The notes beneath the pieces were generated by a model. That model did no database searches. It was given only the letters and a program-made list of their open reading frames with translations, and was not told where the DNA came from. From positions 2,650,796 to 2,714,795 of the forward strand of contig CP053450.1 of NCBI GenBank assembly GCA_013285505.1: a stretch of DNA of 64,000 bases, given 5' to 3'. Source of the DNA: Planctomycetota bacterium (GTDB lineage: Bacteria > Planctomycetota > Phycisphaerae > Phycisphaerales > UBA1924). The position numbers and the translations under genes are program-made. Shown one piece after another: positions 9,858 to 20,162 of the stretch; position 1 is the stretch's first letter, and each line of letters begins with the position of its first letter.

Positions 9858-12800
9858 CTACTTGTCCTGATCGGTCACACCCATCCCGCTGCGGTCGGGG
9901 TCCTGAGGACGCGGGGCGGGGTGGTATCCGTGGGTCTCGATCTCTTCGAGCATCAACTCGATCGCCGCGTCGAGCTGGGGGTCCACCCCCCGGGCGAGCA
10001 ACGACGGATCGTCGATGACCTCGATGTCCGGGTCCACGCCGTGGCCCTCGATGCCCCACGTGCCGTCGGTCTCGTAGAAACCGAACGTGGGCACGGCGGT
10101 GTAGCCGCCGTCGATCAGGCCGGGCACGCCGGAGATCCCGACGAGGCCGCCCCACGTGCGGGTGCCGATCAGCTTGCCCACGCCGTGGTGCTTGAAGAGC
10201 CACGGGAACATGTCACCGCCCGAACCCGCGAGCCCGTTGATGAGCATGCACTTGGGGCCCTGGTGAGAGTCGGGCGGCCAGGGCCAGTCCTTGCCGTCAC
10301 GCCGGGCCCAGTAATTGGTCCGCGGCCGGTTCAGCAGTTCGATGAACCGGTTGGGGATCTGCCCACCGCCGTTCCACCGCTCGTCGATCACGAGCGCTTC
10401 CTTGCCGATCTGGCCGTAGAACTGCCGGAACAGGTTGTTCTGCCCATCGACGCCAGTGTTGGGCACGTAGATGTAGCCCACGCGGCCGTCTGTCGCGTCC
10501 TCGACGTATTTGCGGTTGTGCTCGATCCAGGCCCGGTAGCGGAGATTGGACTCCGATCCCATCGGCCTGAGGGTCACGTCACGCTCGTTGCGGGTCTCCT
10601 CGTCGCCGAGCAGAGCGTCGGCGAACGTGATCGTGGTCTGCTTGCCCGCGGTGCCGACGAACGCCGCCCACGGGTCCTTGTCGGTGCCGACCGGGCGGCC
10701 GTTGACCGCGAGCACGTAGGTGCCCTCGGCGACGTCCATCCCGTGCCGCTTAAGCGGGTTCCGGGCGTCAGAGTCCCACGCGGCACCCTCGTACAGCCGG
10801 GCGATCCGGTACGCCGAGTGGGTCTCGCCCTCCTCGTCCACCTCGCTGCCAACTTCGAAGTCGGCGCCGAGCATGCCGACCGAGACGGTCTCGGTGTCCT
10901 CACCATCACCGCCCGAGTAGTAGGCGTGCCCGATGTTGAGCTCGGCGATCATCTCGCCGATGATGAAGCTGACATCCTCGCGGCTGGCCGCGTCCTGCAG
11001 CATCGCGTGATACTGGTCGTACACCTTGTCCCAGTCCACGCCGTGCATGTTCTTCACGTAGAAGAAGTCGCGGTGACGGCGCCACGCGTCGGTGAAGATC
11101 TGTTCCCACTCTTCGCGAGGATTCACGGTCTTGATTAGGCCCGAGGCGTCGAGCTTCTTGCCCATCGACTGCCCGGGGGAGGCCGAGACGATCGCGACGG
11201 CGTCGTTGCCCTGCGCGACGAGCAGCTTCTTGCCGTCACCGGAGATATCCGCCAGCCCTGCACCGCCGACGACGGTCTTCTCTTCCGGCTCCTCGTCGGT
11301 GACGTCGATGAGCTTCACAGACGGGAGACCGTTGGAGATGCTCATGTAGATAAGCTGCCCCTTGTCGTTGGAGACCAGCCCCATGAACGTGCCCGAGGCG
11401 ACGGGCAGCTCGAAGCCGCGGGCCTCGAAGCCCTCGAAGTCGATCTCGACGGGCTTGTCGTCGCCGCCGGAATCCTCGATCTCCGAGGCGTCCGGCTTCT
11501 CGTCGGTCCTGGTGACCTCGAAGGTGCCGGAGATCTGCATCTCCACCACCGTCCACGTGCCCGTGATCGTGTCGCCGCTGAGCGTGCCCTCCATCTTCTG
11601 GGTGATGGGCCCCTCCGACTTGGTCGCGGTGAACTTCCCCGTGCCCTCATCAAAGGTGACCGAGTCGTACGACGACGATTCGCCCATCGCCTCGCTGGAC
11701 CCGACAAACGAGCCGTCCTCGTTGGCGATAATGGTCATCTTGAAGTCCATCGAGTCCTCGGTCATGCCGGGGATCTGGCTCAGCCCGCTGACCTTGCCCG
11801 CCCACACGCCGTGGATCGGGCTCGCGGGAGCCTCGGCCTCGTCGCCGGTGTCTTCGTCCCCGCCCTCGGCGTCGTCGGCGGACTCGGCGCCGTCCGACTC
11901 GTCCGACTCGTCCTCCCAAGTCTCGTTGTCGGCCTCGATCAGCGAGGCGTTCTCGACCTCGCTGTTGAGGGGCACGGCGATGAGCTTGCCGGTGTTGGCG
12001 TAGATGAAGCTCAGCCCGACGTCCTCATACTCCGGAGAGGTGAAGTCGCGGTTGGAGGCGTAGAAGAGGTAGTCGCCCTTGCGGCTGAACGCCGGGCTCG
12101 TGTCGTTGAAGAACCCGCTGGTGACCTGGTGAGCCTCGTCGTTCTCCAGATCGTAGATCCAGATCGATGTCGCCATGGCCTTCGGGTCGGCCTTGGCGTA
12201 GGTGATAAACCGCGAGTCGTGCGACCACGACACGCCGGGCTGGTTCGCCCACTCGTCCCGGTCGAGCACCCGGCTCTCGCCCGACTCGACATCGATGAGG
12301 TTCAGCGCACCGGTCTTGTCCACCACGATCAGCTTCTCGGAATCCGGCGCCCAGAACGTCTGGAAGTAGAAGTTCTCACTCCCGGACGTGAGCTGGCGCG
12401 TCTCACCCTTGCCGTCCGATTGCGTCAGATGCACCTGATACTCACCCGTCTCGTCGGAGAAGTAGGCGATCCACCGGCCGTCCGGGCTCCACGCGGGCGA
12501 GCGCTCCGCGGCACCCGACGTGTCGGTGATCTGCCGCGGCGCACCGTTCTCGGCCGGCACCGTCCAGATGTCGCCCCGGGCCTCGACAACCGCACGCTTG
12601 CCGGTCGCCGAGATCCCACCATCGTTAATGAACTCCACCGCGTTGACGGTGTGATTCTTGAGCTTCGGCCGGTCGCCGGGGATCGTCACGGTGACCGTCT
12701 CGGCCCGACCGCTGCCGAGATCGAGCAGGTAGAGCGACGAGCCGTTCTGGAAAACGATCTCGCCCTCCCCGTTGTCGCCCGGTCCGATCGAGGGGAACTT

Positions 12801-13590
12801 GCAGTCGTACTCAGCGAAGTCGGTGAGCTGGTCACGCCGTCCGCTCTCGACGTCGTAGCTCCAGATGTTCAGGCGGTGCTCGGCGCCGTTGTCGGAGAGG
12901 TAAAACACTTTCGACCCGTGCCACATGGGGATGGAATCCGTGCCCTCCCAGTCGGTAATCTTGCGGCTCTCGTTGGTCTGGAGATTGAACAGCCAGATGT
13001 CCGTCGCCATGCCACCGCGGTACCGCTTCCAGGTGCGGGTGTCGCGCGTGTGCGGCGTGTAGGCGAGCCACACCCCGTCGTCGCTGATCGCGCCCGTTGG
13101 CGCCGTAGGGCACCGGCAGACGGTCGGGCAGCCCGCCCGTCGGCGAGACCGTGAAGATGTCCGTCTGACGCTGCAGCCCGTTGAGACCGTTCTGGAAGAA
13201 CAGCAACTCGCCGCCCGCGGTCCAGTCGGTGAGCCACTCGCCCGCGGGGTGGTGCGTGACGCGGGTGGGGATTCCGCCGGCGATCGGCAGGGTGTAGAGA
13301 TCACGCCCGCCGTCGTAGTTGCCGGTGAACGCCAGCGACTGTCCGTCCGGCGAGAACCGTGCCAAGGCCTCGGCCCCCGCCGGGCTCGAGAGCCGCGTCG
13401 CCTGCCCGCCGCTCTTGGGCACCAGCCAGAGGTCATTGGCGTAGCTGAACGCGATGTGCGTCCGACTCACGTCGGGATAGCGGAGCATGCCCGCGTGGGG
13501 AGCGGTTTCCTGTGCACTCGCGGCCGCACCCGCGAGGGCAACGATCGCGCAGGCAATCAGGCCGGCTGGTCTCGACGGAATCTGACTCAT
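9858..13590 (-). CDS. Tricorn protease homolog, exported, S41-type catalytic domain (frame break near 13095)
   Basis: The ATG at 13590 has AGGAG nine bases upstream and opens a signal peptide (MSQIPSRPAGLIACAIVALA, cleavage probably after ASA). The order is a TolB/WD-like beta-propeller, a second propeller, a C1/PDZ region (AEGTYVLAVNGRP) and an S41-family peptidase core. The nucleophile is the Ser of NGLAGSGGDMF near residue 1125, and the general-base His is in ELNIGHAYYSGGD near residue 887. Where archaeal tricorn has Ser-His this protein has Gly-His. A very acidic linker and a roughly 100-residue beta-rich insert (HGVWAGKVSG to TFEVTRTD) interrupt the second propeller. The frame changes at about 13095 (AACGGGCGCG); one G fewer gives a continuous YGANGAISDDG. 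Probably a periplasmic oligopeptide-degrading enzyme. Confidence 0.9.
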
Positions 13591-13739
13591 CTGGTAGGTC
13601 TCCTGGGTCTGTCGACAAGAATGGCCCTGCCGATGCGGGGCTGGGTGTTATTCCGATGTCAGGATAGGAGATTGCGGCTCTCTCGGTCAGAATCGACTTT
13701 TGTGCGGCTTGCCGCCGCCGGCCGCCCCGAAGGAGCGGC

Positions 13740-14819
13740 TCACCCGGGATCCTCGTCGGGGTCGGTCACGAGCACGTTGCTCGCCAGATCGTCCCGCATC
13801 CGCTTGTGGAGCGAGGTGTCGGAGAGCGCATCGACCGCCCCGCCGACACGCTCCAGGGTGCCCGCCTTGGGAAACGCCAAATGGCAGACCGGGTCGCCCG
13901 GAGCCACCGAGGGCATCGTGGTCATCCCGAGCACGATGCCGTCCCGCGGAGCGCGGATGATGTTCTGCTCCTGCCCGAGCAGATCGGTGTTTGTCGCGAG
14001 CAGGTCGTCCTTCTCGACGATGTCCCCCGGCGAGACGTGGAACTCCAGAAAGCCACCCTGCGCCGCCCGCACCCACTTGGTGGCGTCGGTCTCGATGCGG
14101 TAGGCGGGCTCCTCCGGCGTGCCCTCCACCATCCGGAGGAACTGCAGGCAGTTGGTGATCCCCCGGACGGCGTACTCGACCACGGTCGGCTCGACCTTCC
14201 AGACCTCGCCGGCCTCGAGGATCAGCGTCGCGCACCCGGACTTGCACGCCGACGCGCGGAGCGAACCCTTCGGGCCCTTGCTCTCGACAATCAACTCGGC
14301 CCCGAACGACCTGGCGAATGCCGCGAGACGCTCGTCGGCCATATTTGCCCTGACGTTCGGGAAGTTGGTCCGCCGGACCGCCGCCGTGTGCAGATCGATG
14401 CCGTAGTCGCACCGCTTCGTCACGCCCCGGAAGAAGGCGGAGGCCATCCGGGCTGCGAGACTCCCCTCGGCATAGCCGGGGAACGATCGGTTGAGGTCGC
14501 GGCGGTCGGGCAGGTAGCGGGTGTGCCGCTCGAATCCGGGCATGTTGACCACGGGCACGAGGACAAGCGTCCCGGCCCGCAGGTCGAACGGCTCCTCGCG
14601 GATGATGTGCCGGATCGCCCCGGTCCCGTTGATCTCGTCGCCGTGGACCGCGGCGGTCACGCAGACCGTCGGCCCCTCCTCCAGTCCGCGCCAGACCTGG
14701 ATCGGGATATCCACATCGCGGCCGGAGTAGGCCTCAGAGATCGTCAGTGAGAGCGCCGCCCGCTCGCCCGGCGCGACCGTCGTGCCGAACCACTCGGATG
14801 GCTTGGTGCCGCTGGGCAT
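13740..14819 (-). CDS. AstE/AspA (succinylglutamate desuccinylase/aspartoacylase) family metallo-deacylase
   Basis: M14-like zinc hydrolase of 359 residues. The ligand pair is in AVHGDEINGTGA (His and Glu) and the third ligand in DLHTA. The conserved Arg-rich NMPGFERHTRYLPDRRDLNR loop region typical of the family is present, and the C-terminal barrel-like domain (about 240-345) is complete. Its ATG overlaps the TGA of the upstream RimK-like gene by one base, so translation is coupled. In this family the reaction is hydrolysis of an N-acyl or amide bond on an amino-acid substrate. Next to a RimK-like ligase it more likely removes or processes a ligated amino acid than degrades arginine, but the substrate cannot be read from sequence. 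Confidence 0.85.
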   Translation of the reverse strand: MPSGTKPSEWFGTTVAPGERAALSLTISEAYSGRDVDIPIQVWRGLEEGPTVCVTAAVHGDEINGTGAIRHIIREEPFDLRAGTLVLVPVVNMPGFERHTRYLPDRRDLNRSFPGYAEGSLAARMASAFFRGVTKRCDYGIDLHTAAVRRTNFPNVRANMADERLAAFARSFGAELIVESKGPKGSLRASACKSGCATLILEAGEVWKVEPTVVEYAVRGITNCLQFLRMVEGTPEEPAYRIETDATKWVRAAQGGFLEFHVSPGDIVEKDDLLATNTDLLGQEQNIIRAPRDGIVLGMTTMPSVAPGDPVCHLAFPKAGTLERVGGAVDALSDTSLHKRMRDDLASNVLVTDPDEDPG

Positions 14820-16024
14820 CAGTCGTTCTCCAGGCCCTCGATCAGCTTCGGATCGAGCTTCTTGATCTTGACACGGTTCTTCCGACGACGCTTCTCGGGG
14901 ACCAGATCACGCATGGATTCGAGCCGCCCGTAGCAGAGCAGCCCGTCCCCCGCCTCGATCACCCTCGAGTGCCTCGGGTTTGAGATCACCTTGGTGCCCC
15001 GGTGCAGGTTGAGAATGGCGATGTCGCGGTCGCGCAGGCCAGACTCGGCGATTGTCTTCCCGACCATCTCGGATCCCTCGGGGATGATCAGATCGGTCAC
15101 GCCGTAGCCCCTGGTCACGGTCAGACGCTGACGCAGATCAATCTCGGGGAAGTTGACCTGGTTGGCGATGAAGTCCACGACGGCTCCGGCCACGTCAAGG
15201 CCGGTCGCGCCCTCGATGCCCTCCAGCCCCGGCGAAGAGTTCACCTCCATGATCCGGGGCCCGTCTTTGCCCTCGAGCATGTCCACCCCGGCCATGCGGA
15301 GTCCCATGATCTGCGCCGCCCGCACGGCGGTCTCTTCGTATTCGGGCGAGAGCTCGACCAGATCGGCGCTGCCGCCACGGTGCACGTTGCTCCGGAACTC
15401 GTCACCCTGCGCGGTCCGCCTCATCGCCGCGACCACGCGATCACCGACCACGAACGCCCGGATGTCCCGGCCCCGGCTCTCCTTCACGAACTGCTGGATC
15501 AGCACGTTCTGCTTGGCCGTCTGCAGCGTCTCGATGATCGCCTCGGCGATCTTGGTGTTGTCGGCGAGGATCACGCCGACGCCCTGAGTCCCCTCGAGGA
15601 TCTTGATGATGACCGGCGCGCCGCCGATCCGCTCGATCGCGGGGAGCACGTCCTTGCGGTCACGCACGAACGTGGTGTGCGGGATACCGATGTCGTGCCG
15701 GCTCAGGATCTGCAGCGACCGCAGCTTGTCGCGGGAGTTGGTGATGCCGTTGGCGGTGTTCGGCGTGTACACGTCCATCTGCTCAAACTGCCGCACGACC
15801 GCCGTGCCGAAGTAGGTCACCGACGCCCCGATCCGCGGCAGGATCGCATCGTATTCGGAGAGCTGCTTCGACCGGTACACCAGGTTCGGCGTCCCCTCCT
15901 CCAGGTCGATGCCGAACCGGAGCGTGTTGAGCACCTTGACGTCGTGCCCACGCTCTTCGGCCGCCTGGCGGAGCCGCCGCGTGCTGTAGCATCGGGGTGC
16001 CGCGGAGAGGATGGCGAGTTTCAT
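14819..16024 (-). CDS. rimK: RimK-like ATP-grasp peptide ligase with C-terminal TrkA_C domain
   Basis: ATP-grasp ligase of 401 residues, of the type that adds glutamates to ribosomal protein S6 or forms short peptides. The N-terminal preATP-grasp domain (1-100) begins MKLAILSAAPRCYSTRRLRQAA. The ATP-grasp core has the phosphate loop LEGTQGVGV and the metal ligands MEVNSSPGLEGIEGATGLDV. After about residue 300 a TrkA_C/RCK_C-like domain follows (TVTRGYGVTDLIIPEGSEMVGK...), an extension absent from E. coli RimK. The C-terminus is basic (PEKRRRKNRVKIKKLDPK). It sits 21 bases after the RimB-like protease gene and overlaps the deacylase by one base. The substrate could be S6 or another carboxylate. 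Confidence 0.9.
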   Translation of the reverse strand: MKLAILSAAPRCYSTRRLRQAAEERGHDVKVLNTLRFGIDLEEGTPNLVYRSKQLSEYDAILPRIGASVTYFGTAVVRQFEQMDVYTPNTANGITNSRDKLRSLQILSRHDIGIPHTTFVRDRKDVLPAIERIGGAPVIIKILEGTQGVGVILADNTKIAEAIIETLQTAKQNVLIQQFVKESRGRDIRAFVVGDRVVAAMRRTAQGDEFRSNVHRGGSADLVELSPEYEETAVRAAQIMGLRMAGVDMLEGKDGPRIMEVNSSPGLEGIEGATGLDVAGAVVDFIANQVNFPEIDLRQRLTVTRGYGVTDLIIPEGSEMVGKTIAESGLRDRDIAILNLHRGTKVISNPRHSRVIEAGDGLLCYGRLESMRDLVPEKRRRKNRVKIKKLDPKLIEGLEND

Positions 16025-16045
16025 GCGGGGGCCGCCTTTCGGTGT

Positions 16046-16486
16046 TCAGGTCCGGGTCCGGCTCGTCAGGACATACTTCTGTGAGGGGTCGACCAACACG
16101 GCACCACCGAGGGCCGTCCTCCCGAGGAGCATGCGGCACAACATCCCCGCACGGCACACCAGGCTGATCTCGATCTCGCGTTCGACCTCACCGAGACGCA
16201 CCCGGGTGAGGCAGACGTACCGCTGCTGCGGCTCGCCGCTGCTCGGCTTCACGACGCTCGTCCGCACGGGCGTCGCCTCGACCCAGCGGGTCTTCCGCGT
16301 CGGCGCGACGCGCGAGACGACCTCGAACCGGATCCGCCCGCCGGGGAGTTCTTCGATCTGCGCGACGTCGATCGCGCTGGTGCGCGCGCCGGTGTCGATC
16401 TTGGCCTTCACGCGCCGGAAGCCCCAGTCGGGCAGGTCCACACGTTCCCGCCATCCGACAGTCGGCAGCGGATTCATCTCGGTCAT
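16046..16486 (-). CDS. RimB-like retropepsin-type protease (DUF785/Zn_protease family)
   Basis: A 146-residue protein with the Asp-Thr-Gly motif in KIDTGARTSAID (around residues 30-41) and the flap/second strand region typical of the ATP-dependent zinc protease (DUF785) family, now regarded as retropepsin-like. Members are regularly encoded beside RimK-type ATP-grasp ligases, and in Pseudomonas a RimB of this type regulates or processes RimK products. The start could be 16486 or the in-frame ATG at 16477; neither has a strong Shine-Dalgarno. The upstream ABC ATPase gene ends 60 bases before it on the same strand, so the two may share a transcript. Confidence 0.85.
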   Translation of the reverse strand: MTEMNPLPTVGWRERVDLPDWGFRRVKAKIDTGARTSAIDVAQIEELPGGRIRFEVVSRVAPTRKTRWVEATPVRTSVVKPSSGEPQQRYVCLTRVRLGEVEREIEISLVCRAGMLCRMLLGRTALGGAVLVDPSQKYVLTSRTRT

Positions 16487-16546
16487 GCCCTCGACCCCTC
16501 ATTGTCCACCAGTGAATCAATAGGCCGAACGCGACCCACGCGGCAG

Positions 16547-17281
16547 TCAGGCCGTGCCCGGCTGCCGAACCGTTTCCGCGACCTGTTCGTGGGCCGCGGG
16601 CTTGAGCATACCGTCCTCCATCTCGTACACGGTATCGAATACATCCAGGGCGCGATGATCGTGCGTGACGACGATGACCCCCGTCCCGTGCTCGTGTGCG
16701 ACATCGCGGAAGAGCTCCATCACCTGCCGCCCGCGTTTGCTGTCGAGCGCGGCCGTCGGCTCGTCGGCAAGGATCAGGCTGGGACGATTTGCCAGGGCCC
16801 GCGCGACGGTAACCCGCTGCTGCTCGCCCCCCGAGAGTTGCGTCGGCATGTTAAACGCCCGGGGGCCCACGCCCAGCGCCTCGAGCAACTCCATCGCGCG
16901 GCGGCGTGCGAGCGACGGGGGTCGCCCGATGAGCTCACCCACAACCTGCACATTCTCGATCGCGCTCAGAAACGGGATGAGGTTGGACTTCTGGAAGACG
17001 AATCCGATGTTCTCGCGGCGGAAACGCCGAAGATCGCCGAACGACCGCGCGCCGTCCTGAACGCGCCGCCCCCCGATCGCGATTCCCCCACGCGTGGGCG
17101 GGTTGATCAGCCCTACGCAGAGGAGGAACGTGGACTTTCCCGCCCCGCTGGGTCCGAGCAGGGCGACCACCTCGCCGCGACGAACACGCATCGACGCATC
17201 ACGCAGGGCAACCACCTCGGTGTGACCGCTGCCGTACACCTTTGTCAGTCCACTCGCGTCAAGTGCCAGAATCTCACCCAT
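16547..17281 (-). CDS. ABC exporter ATP-binding protein, MacB/LolD/DevA type
   Basis: Nucleotide-binding subunit of 244 residues from the ATG at 17281 ([19 protein letters not shown]). It has Walker [13 protein letters not shown]-loop [11 protein letters not shown], signature [15 protein letters not shown], Walker [14 protein letters not shown] and switch His in VVTHDHR, all intact. This subgroup works with FtsX-type permeases and a membrane-fusion protein to drive mechanotransmission-type export across the envelope. The permease gene ends 28 bases upstream. An in-frame GTG/ATG extension to 17338 is possible, but the family normally begins close to the chosen ATG. Confidence 0.92.
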   Translation of the reverse strand: MGEILALDASGLTKVYGSGHTEVVALRDASMRVRRGEVVALLGPSGAGKSTFLLCVGLINPPTRGGIAIGGRRVQDGARSFGDLRRFRRENIGFVFQKSNLIPFLSAIENVQVVGELIGRPPSLARRRAMELLEALGVGPRAFNMPTQLSGGEQQRVTVARALANRPSLILADEPTAALDSKRGRQVMELFRDVAHEHGTGVIVVTHDHRALDVFDTVYEMEDGMLKPAAHEQVAETVRQPGTA

Positions 17282-17309
17282 GCGTTGCGGGGCCCTCCGT
17301 CGTGTCGTG

Positions 17310-18522
17310 TCAACCGATGGCCTCGCTGGGTGCGACACGCATCGCCTTCCAGATGCCCAGCAAACTCGAGAACACCGAGATCAGCAGCACAATCCCCGCC
17401 ACGCGGAGCAGATCATCGTTCGTCACCAGCACCCGTCTGGGAAACATCGGGAAGAGCTTCAGGCCCACGCCATACCCCACGCCGAACGCCAGGCCGCCCA
17501 TGATGAGCGCCTGCTGAAGGATCAGCCCGATGATCGTGCGGTTGGGGGCACCGATCAGCTTCAGCAGCGCGAGCGGATGGAGCTTGTCGAGTGTCAGCGT
17601 GTAGATGATAAGGGCCATGATCACCGCGGAGATGAGCGTCAGCAGCACGCGGAAGAGCTGGATCTGTCGGCGGGCGCGGTCCACGCTGCCCCGGAGGAGC
17701 AGGTCCTCCTGCTGGGCTCCGGTGTAGACGGTCACATCACTCCACCCGCTCATGACCTGCTGGACCGCACCCGCTTCGGCCCCCGGCGCGAGCCGCGCGA
17801 TCACGGGCGCTGACCGCCGGACCGGGGAGCGCGGCGATCTCTCCGGACAGGCCGGACGCCCGCTCGAGCACCCCCGGCTGAGTCCGTCCGATGTCAGCCT
17901 CGCCGGCTCGACCTCGTCGGGCCTGCCGCTCCAACCGCACGGACTCTCCCGGCTCATCAAACTGGATGGCCTGGGCATCGCGGCTGGTGAAGCACGCGAT
18001 CCCGTCGCCGCCGGACGCCACGAGCCATCGCGTGATCCCCACGACCGTGTACGTGTCCTTCCCCAACCTGAGCCGCTCACCCAGCGCCAGCCCCAGCGAC
18101 TCATCGGCGATCATCTCAAAGTGTGCCTGCCCGAGAGCACGACCGGCGACCAGCGGCAGACCCTCGCCCTTGTCGAGAGGCCAGCCCAACCCCAACACAC
18201 CCATGCGTAGCGGCTTGCCCCCTCGCTCTCGCTGGATCGTGTGGAACACGAACTCACGCGCATCTGTCACCCCCGGAACAGCAGCGACGCGATCCACGAG
18301 ACTTCGCGGCAGCCGCGAGACCTCCGCGAACGGGCCGCGGGTGTCGCGCTGAACGACCCACAGATCTGCCCCAACACTGCGCGTCACGACCAAGGCATCA
18401 TCAACGAGCCCGCGATAAATCCCACCCATGCCCATGACGACCATGAGCAGCATCCCGACTCCGATCGTCGTGAGGATGAAGCGACCCAGACTGTGCCGGA
18501 TGTCGCGGACGGCGAGGTTCAT
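17310..18522 (-). CDS. FtsX/DevC-like ABC permease (frame break near 17815)
   Basis: The ATG at 18522 lies inside the stop codon of the membrane-fusion gene (ATGA overlap). The first transmembrane helix is FILTTIGVGMLLMVVMGMGG, followed by a large extracytoplasmic domain (ADLWVVQRDTRGPFAEVSRL). Three helices follow at the C-terminus (ALIIYTLTL, LIMGGLAFGVGYGVG, VAGIVLLISVFSSLLGI). This is the FtsX/MacB fold with the DevC-like VGADLWVV signature. At about 17812-17820 (CCGGCGGTCAGCG on the coding strand) the frame shifts; the sequence resumes SAPVIARLAPGAEAGAVQQ. One surplus G accounts for it. The complete protein would be about 404 residues. Confidence 0.85.
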
Positions 18523-19736
18523 TCCCTGCGGATCCTCCGCCCGTCTCGGAGCGCTCCGCCGCTCGGCGTCCCGGGGGCCACCACGACATCACCGGCCACC
18601 AGCCCGCTGGCGACCTCCACCACCTCCCGGCCGCTCAGCCCCACAACCACATCATGCCAGCGAGCCCTGCCCCCTTCATCCACCATGACGCCGGTCCCGC
18701 CGTCGCGCCGAAGCAAGAGGCTCGCCGGAAGCACAACGGTGTCCTCCCGATGATCCACGCGGATATAGACCTCGGCCCGTTGCCCGATGGCCCAGGTGGC
18801 GGGCAGCCGATCGACGCGGACATCGACCAGGATCTCACGCGTCTCGCGGTCGGTCTCTCGACCCAAGCGTGCCACCACGCCCGGGTACTCCGTTTCCGGC
18901 TCAGAACGAAAGATCACGCGAGCCGTCTGTCCCTCGGCAAGACGGGAGAGCTCCGTCTCATCGACCCACGCGGTGATCCACATCTCCTCAAGCGAAACCA
19001 CGTGCAACACCGACGAGCCCGCCGTCACAACGTCCCCGGCGTCGCGGTCGCGCCGCACAACCAGCCCGTCGAACGGCGCTTCAACCGTCGTGTCGTGCAG
19101 CCGCGCTCGGTGGAAGTCCAGACTCCGCTCCGCCGCGGCCAAACGCTTCTGGCCTTCAACGAATCCGGCCGCTGCGCGCGCGATCTCGGCCTCCGCGACG
19201 GCAAGGGCTTCGGCGGCCCGGTCAACCTCCTGCCTCGAACTCGCGCTGCTCGCCAACGCCCCAAGGAGTCGCTCATGCGTGAGTCTCGCCTGCGCCTGCA
19301 CGGCCGCGGCCCGTGCCTGATCGGCCCGCAGACGGTCCAGCCCGGCCTTGGCCGCAGCGACATCTGCCTCCGACACGGCCACCTGGTGCTCGAGATCCGT
19401 GCCCTCGAGGTAAATCAATGTGCTGCCAGCTGTGACGGTGTCGCCCTGATCAGCGGTAATCTCCGTGATCAACCCCGAGATCTTGGGGCCGACGACGGCG
19501 CTCACCCGGGCCTCAAGTGTGCCCGTGCCGAGCACCTCCGCCGTCACATCTCCTCGGGCAATGGTGTGGGACGAGACAGCGACGGGCGCAAGGGCGAACC
19601 ACCAGATCGCCAGCGCCGTCACCGCAAGCACACCGCCGATTCGTGCTACCAACCACACCCGACGCGCGCTCCGATGCCACCATGTCAAATTGGGCGTGGT
19701 AGCGTCAGCAAGCGAAGCTGCAGCGTTCGAGGCCAT
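18519..19736 (-). CDS. Membrane-fusion (HlyD/DevB-type) subunit of the ABC exporter
   Basis: A 405-residue protein starting at the ATG at 19736. One N-terminal transmembrane helix (WLVARIGGVLAVTALAIWWFALAPVAV) anchors it. It continues with the first half of a lipoyl/barrel-sandwich domain (LGTGTLEARVSAVVGPKISGLI), a long Ala/Glu-rich coiled coil (about residues 130-230), the second lipoyl half (TTVEAPFDGLVVRRDRDAGD) and a beta-barrel (VRVDRLPATWAIGQRAEVYI). It bridges the inner-membrane permease to the outer envelope. As the first gene of the exporter operon, it overlaps the permease start by four bases. The cargo is unknown. Confidence 0.9.
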   Translation of the reverse strand: MASNAAASLADATTPNLTWWHRSARRVWLVARIGGVLAVTALAIWWFALAPVAVSSHTIARGDVTAEVLGTGTLEARVSAVVGPKISGLITEITADQGDTVTAGSTLIYLEGTDLEHQVAVSEADVAAAKAGLDRLRADQARAAAVQAQARLTHERLLGALASSASSRQEVDRAAEALAVAEAEIARAAAGFVEGQKRLAAAERSLDFHRARLHDTTVEAPFDGLVVRRDRDAGDVVTAGSSVLHVVSLEEMWITAWVDETELSRLAEGQTARVIFRSEPETEYPGVVARLGRETDRETREILVDVRVDRLPATWAIGQRAEVYIRVDHREDTVVLPASLLLRRDGGTGVMVDEGGRARWHDVVVGLSGREVVEVASGLVAGDVVVAPGTPSGGALRDGRRIRRE

Positions 19737-19985
19737 GCACGAGACTATATCCGCGCCCCAACGACGACCGCCCGGCGCACCGGGTTGAGCCTGGTCCGAT
19801 GGTGGCCTGATGTTGACGGGGATACCGGGCGCGGGGGCCGTGGTGATCGGCTTCAGGTCCGAGAGCCGGAAGCGGACGACCGCCGGACGGCGAGCCCGCT
19901 CGGCTGGGACGCTCCGGTGCGGAGCCTTCCGGCAGCCGCGACCACCAAGCAAAACGCCGCCGCGATGAGGCGACGGCGTCTAAAA

Positions 19986-20057
19986 CTCCCCGAGTAGGGA
20001 TCGAACCTACAACCTAGCGGTTAACAGCCGCTCGCTCTACCATTGAGCTATCGGGGA
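19986..20057 (-). tRNA. tRNA-Asn (anticodon GTT)
   Basis: A 72-nt cloverleaf read on the minus strand. The acceptor stem is TCCCCGA/TCGGGGA with discriminator G. The anticodon stem is AGCGG/CCGCT with loop CTGTTAA, giving anticodon GTT. The T-arm contains GTTCGATCC. The 3' CCA is not encoded (the next bases are TTT), so it must be added by the CCA enzyme. Confidence 0.97.
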
Positions 20058-20096
20058 TCAAATCCCAAACCCCGGACCCTTCGGCCCGAGCCATAA

Positions 20097-20124
20097 AGAC
20101 TAGCACTCTCCCCTTGATCGTCAA
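20097..20124 (-). promoter_or_regulatory. Probable promoter of tRNA-Asn
   Basis: On the minus strand TTGACG (20119-20124) and TAGTCT (20097-20102) are separated by 16 bases. Transcription would start about 30 bases before the tRNA 5' end. Confidence 0.6.
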
Positions 20125-20134
20125 GAGGAGGGGC

Positions 20135-20162
20135 TTGCATCAGCCGAACCCGAGGCTAGACT
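20135..20162 (+). promoter_or_regulatory. Probable promoter of rpmE
   Basis: TTGCAT (20135-20140) and TAGACT (20157-20162) are separated by 16 bases. They lie about 50 bases before the rpmE start and back-to-back with the similar tRNA-Asn promoter. Confidence 0.55.

Noticed and set aside
8256..11138. Very long plus-strand open frame opposite the surface-protein and tricorn genes
   Set aside because: It is an antisense shadow of well-supported genes in high-GC DNA, with Arg/Gly/His-rich low-complexity translation and no domain.
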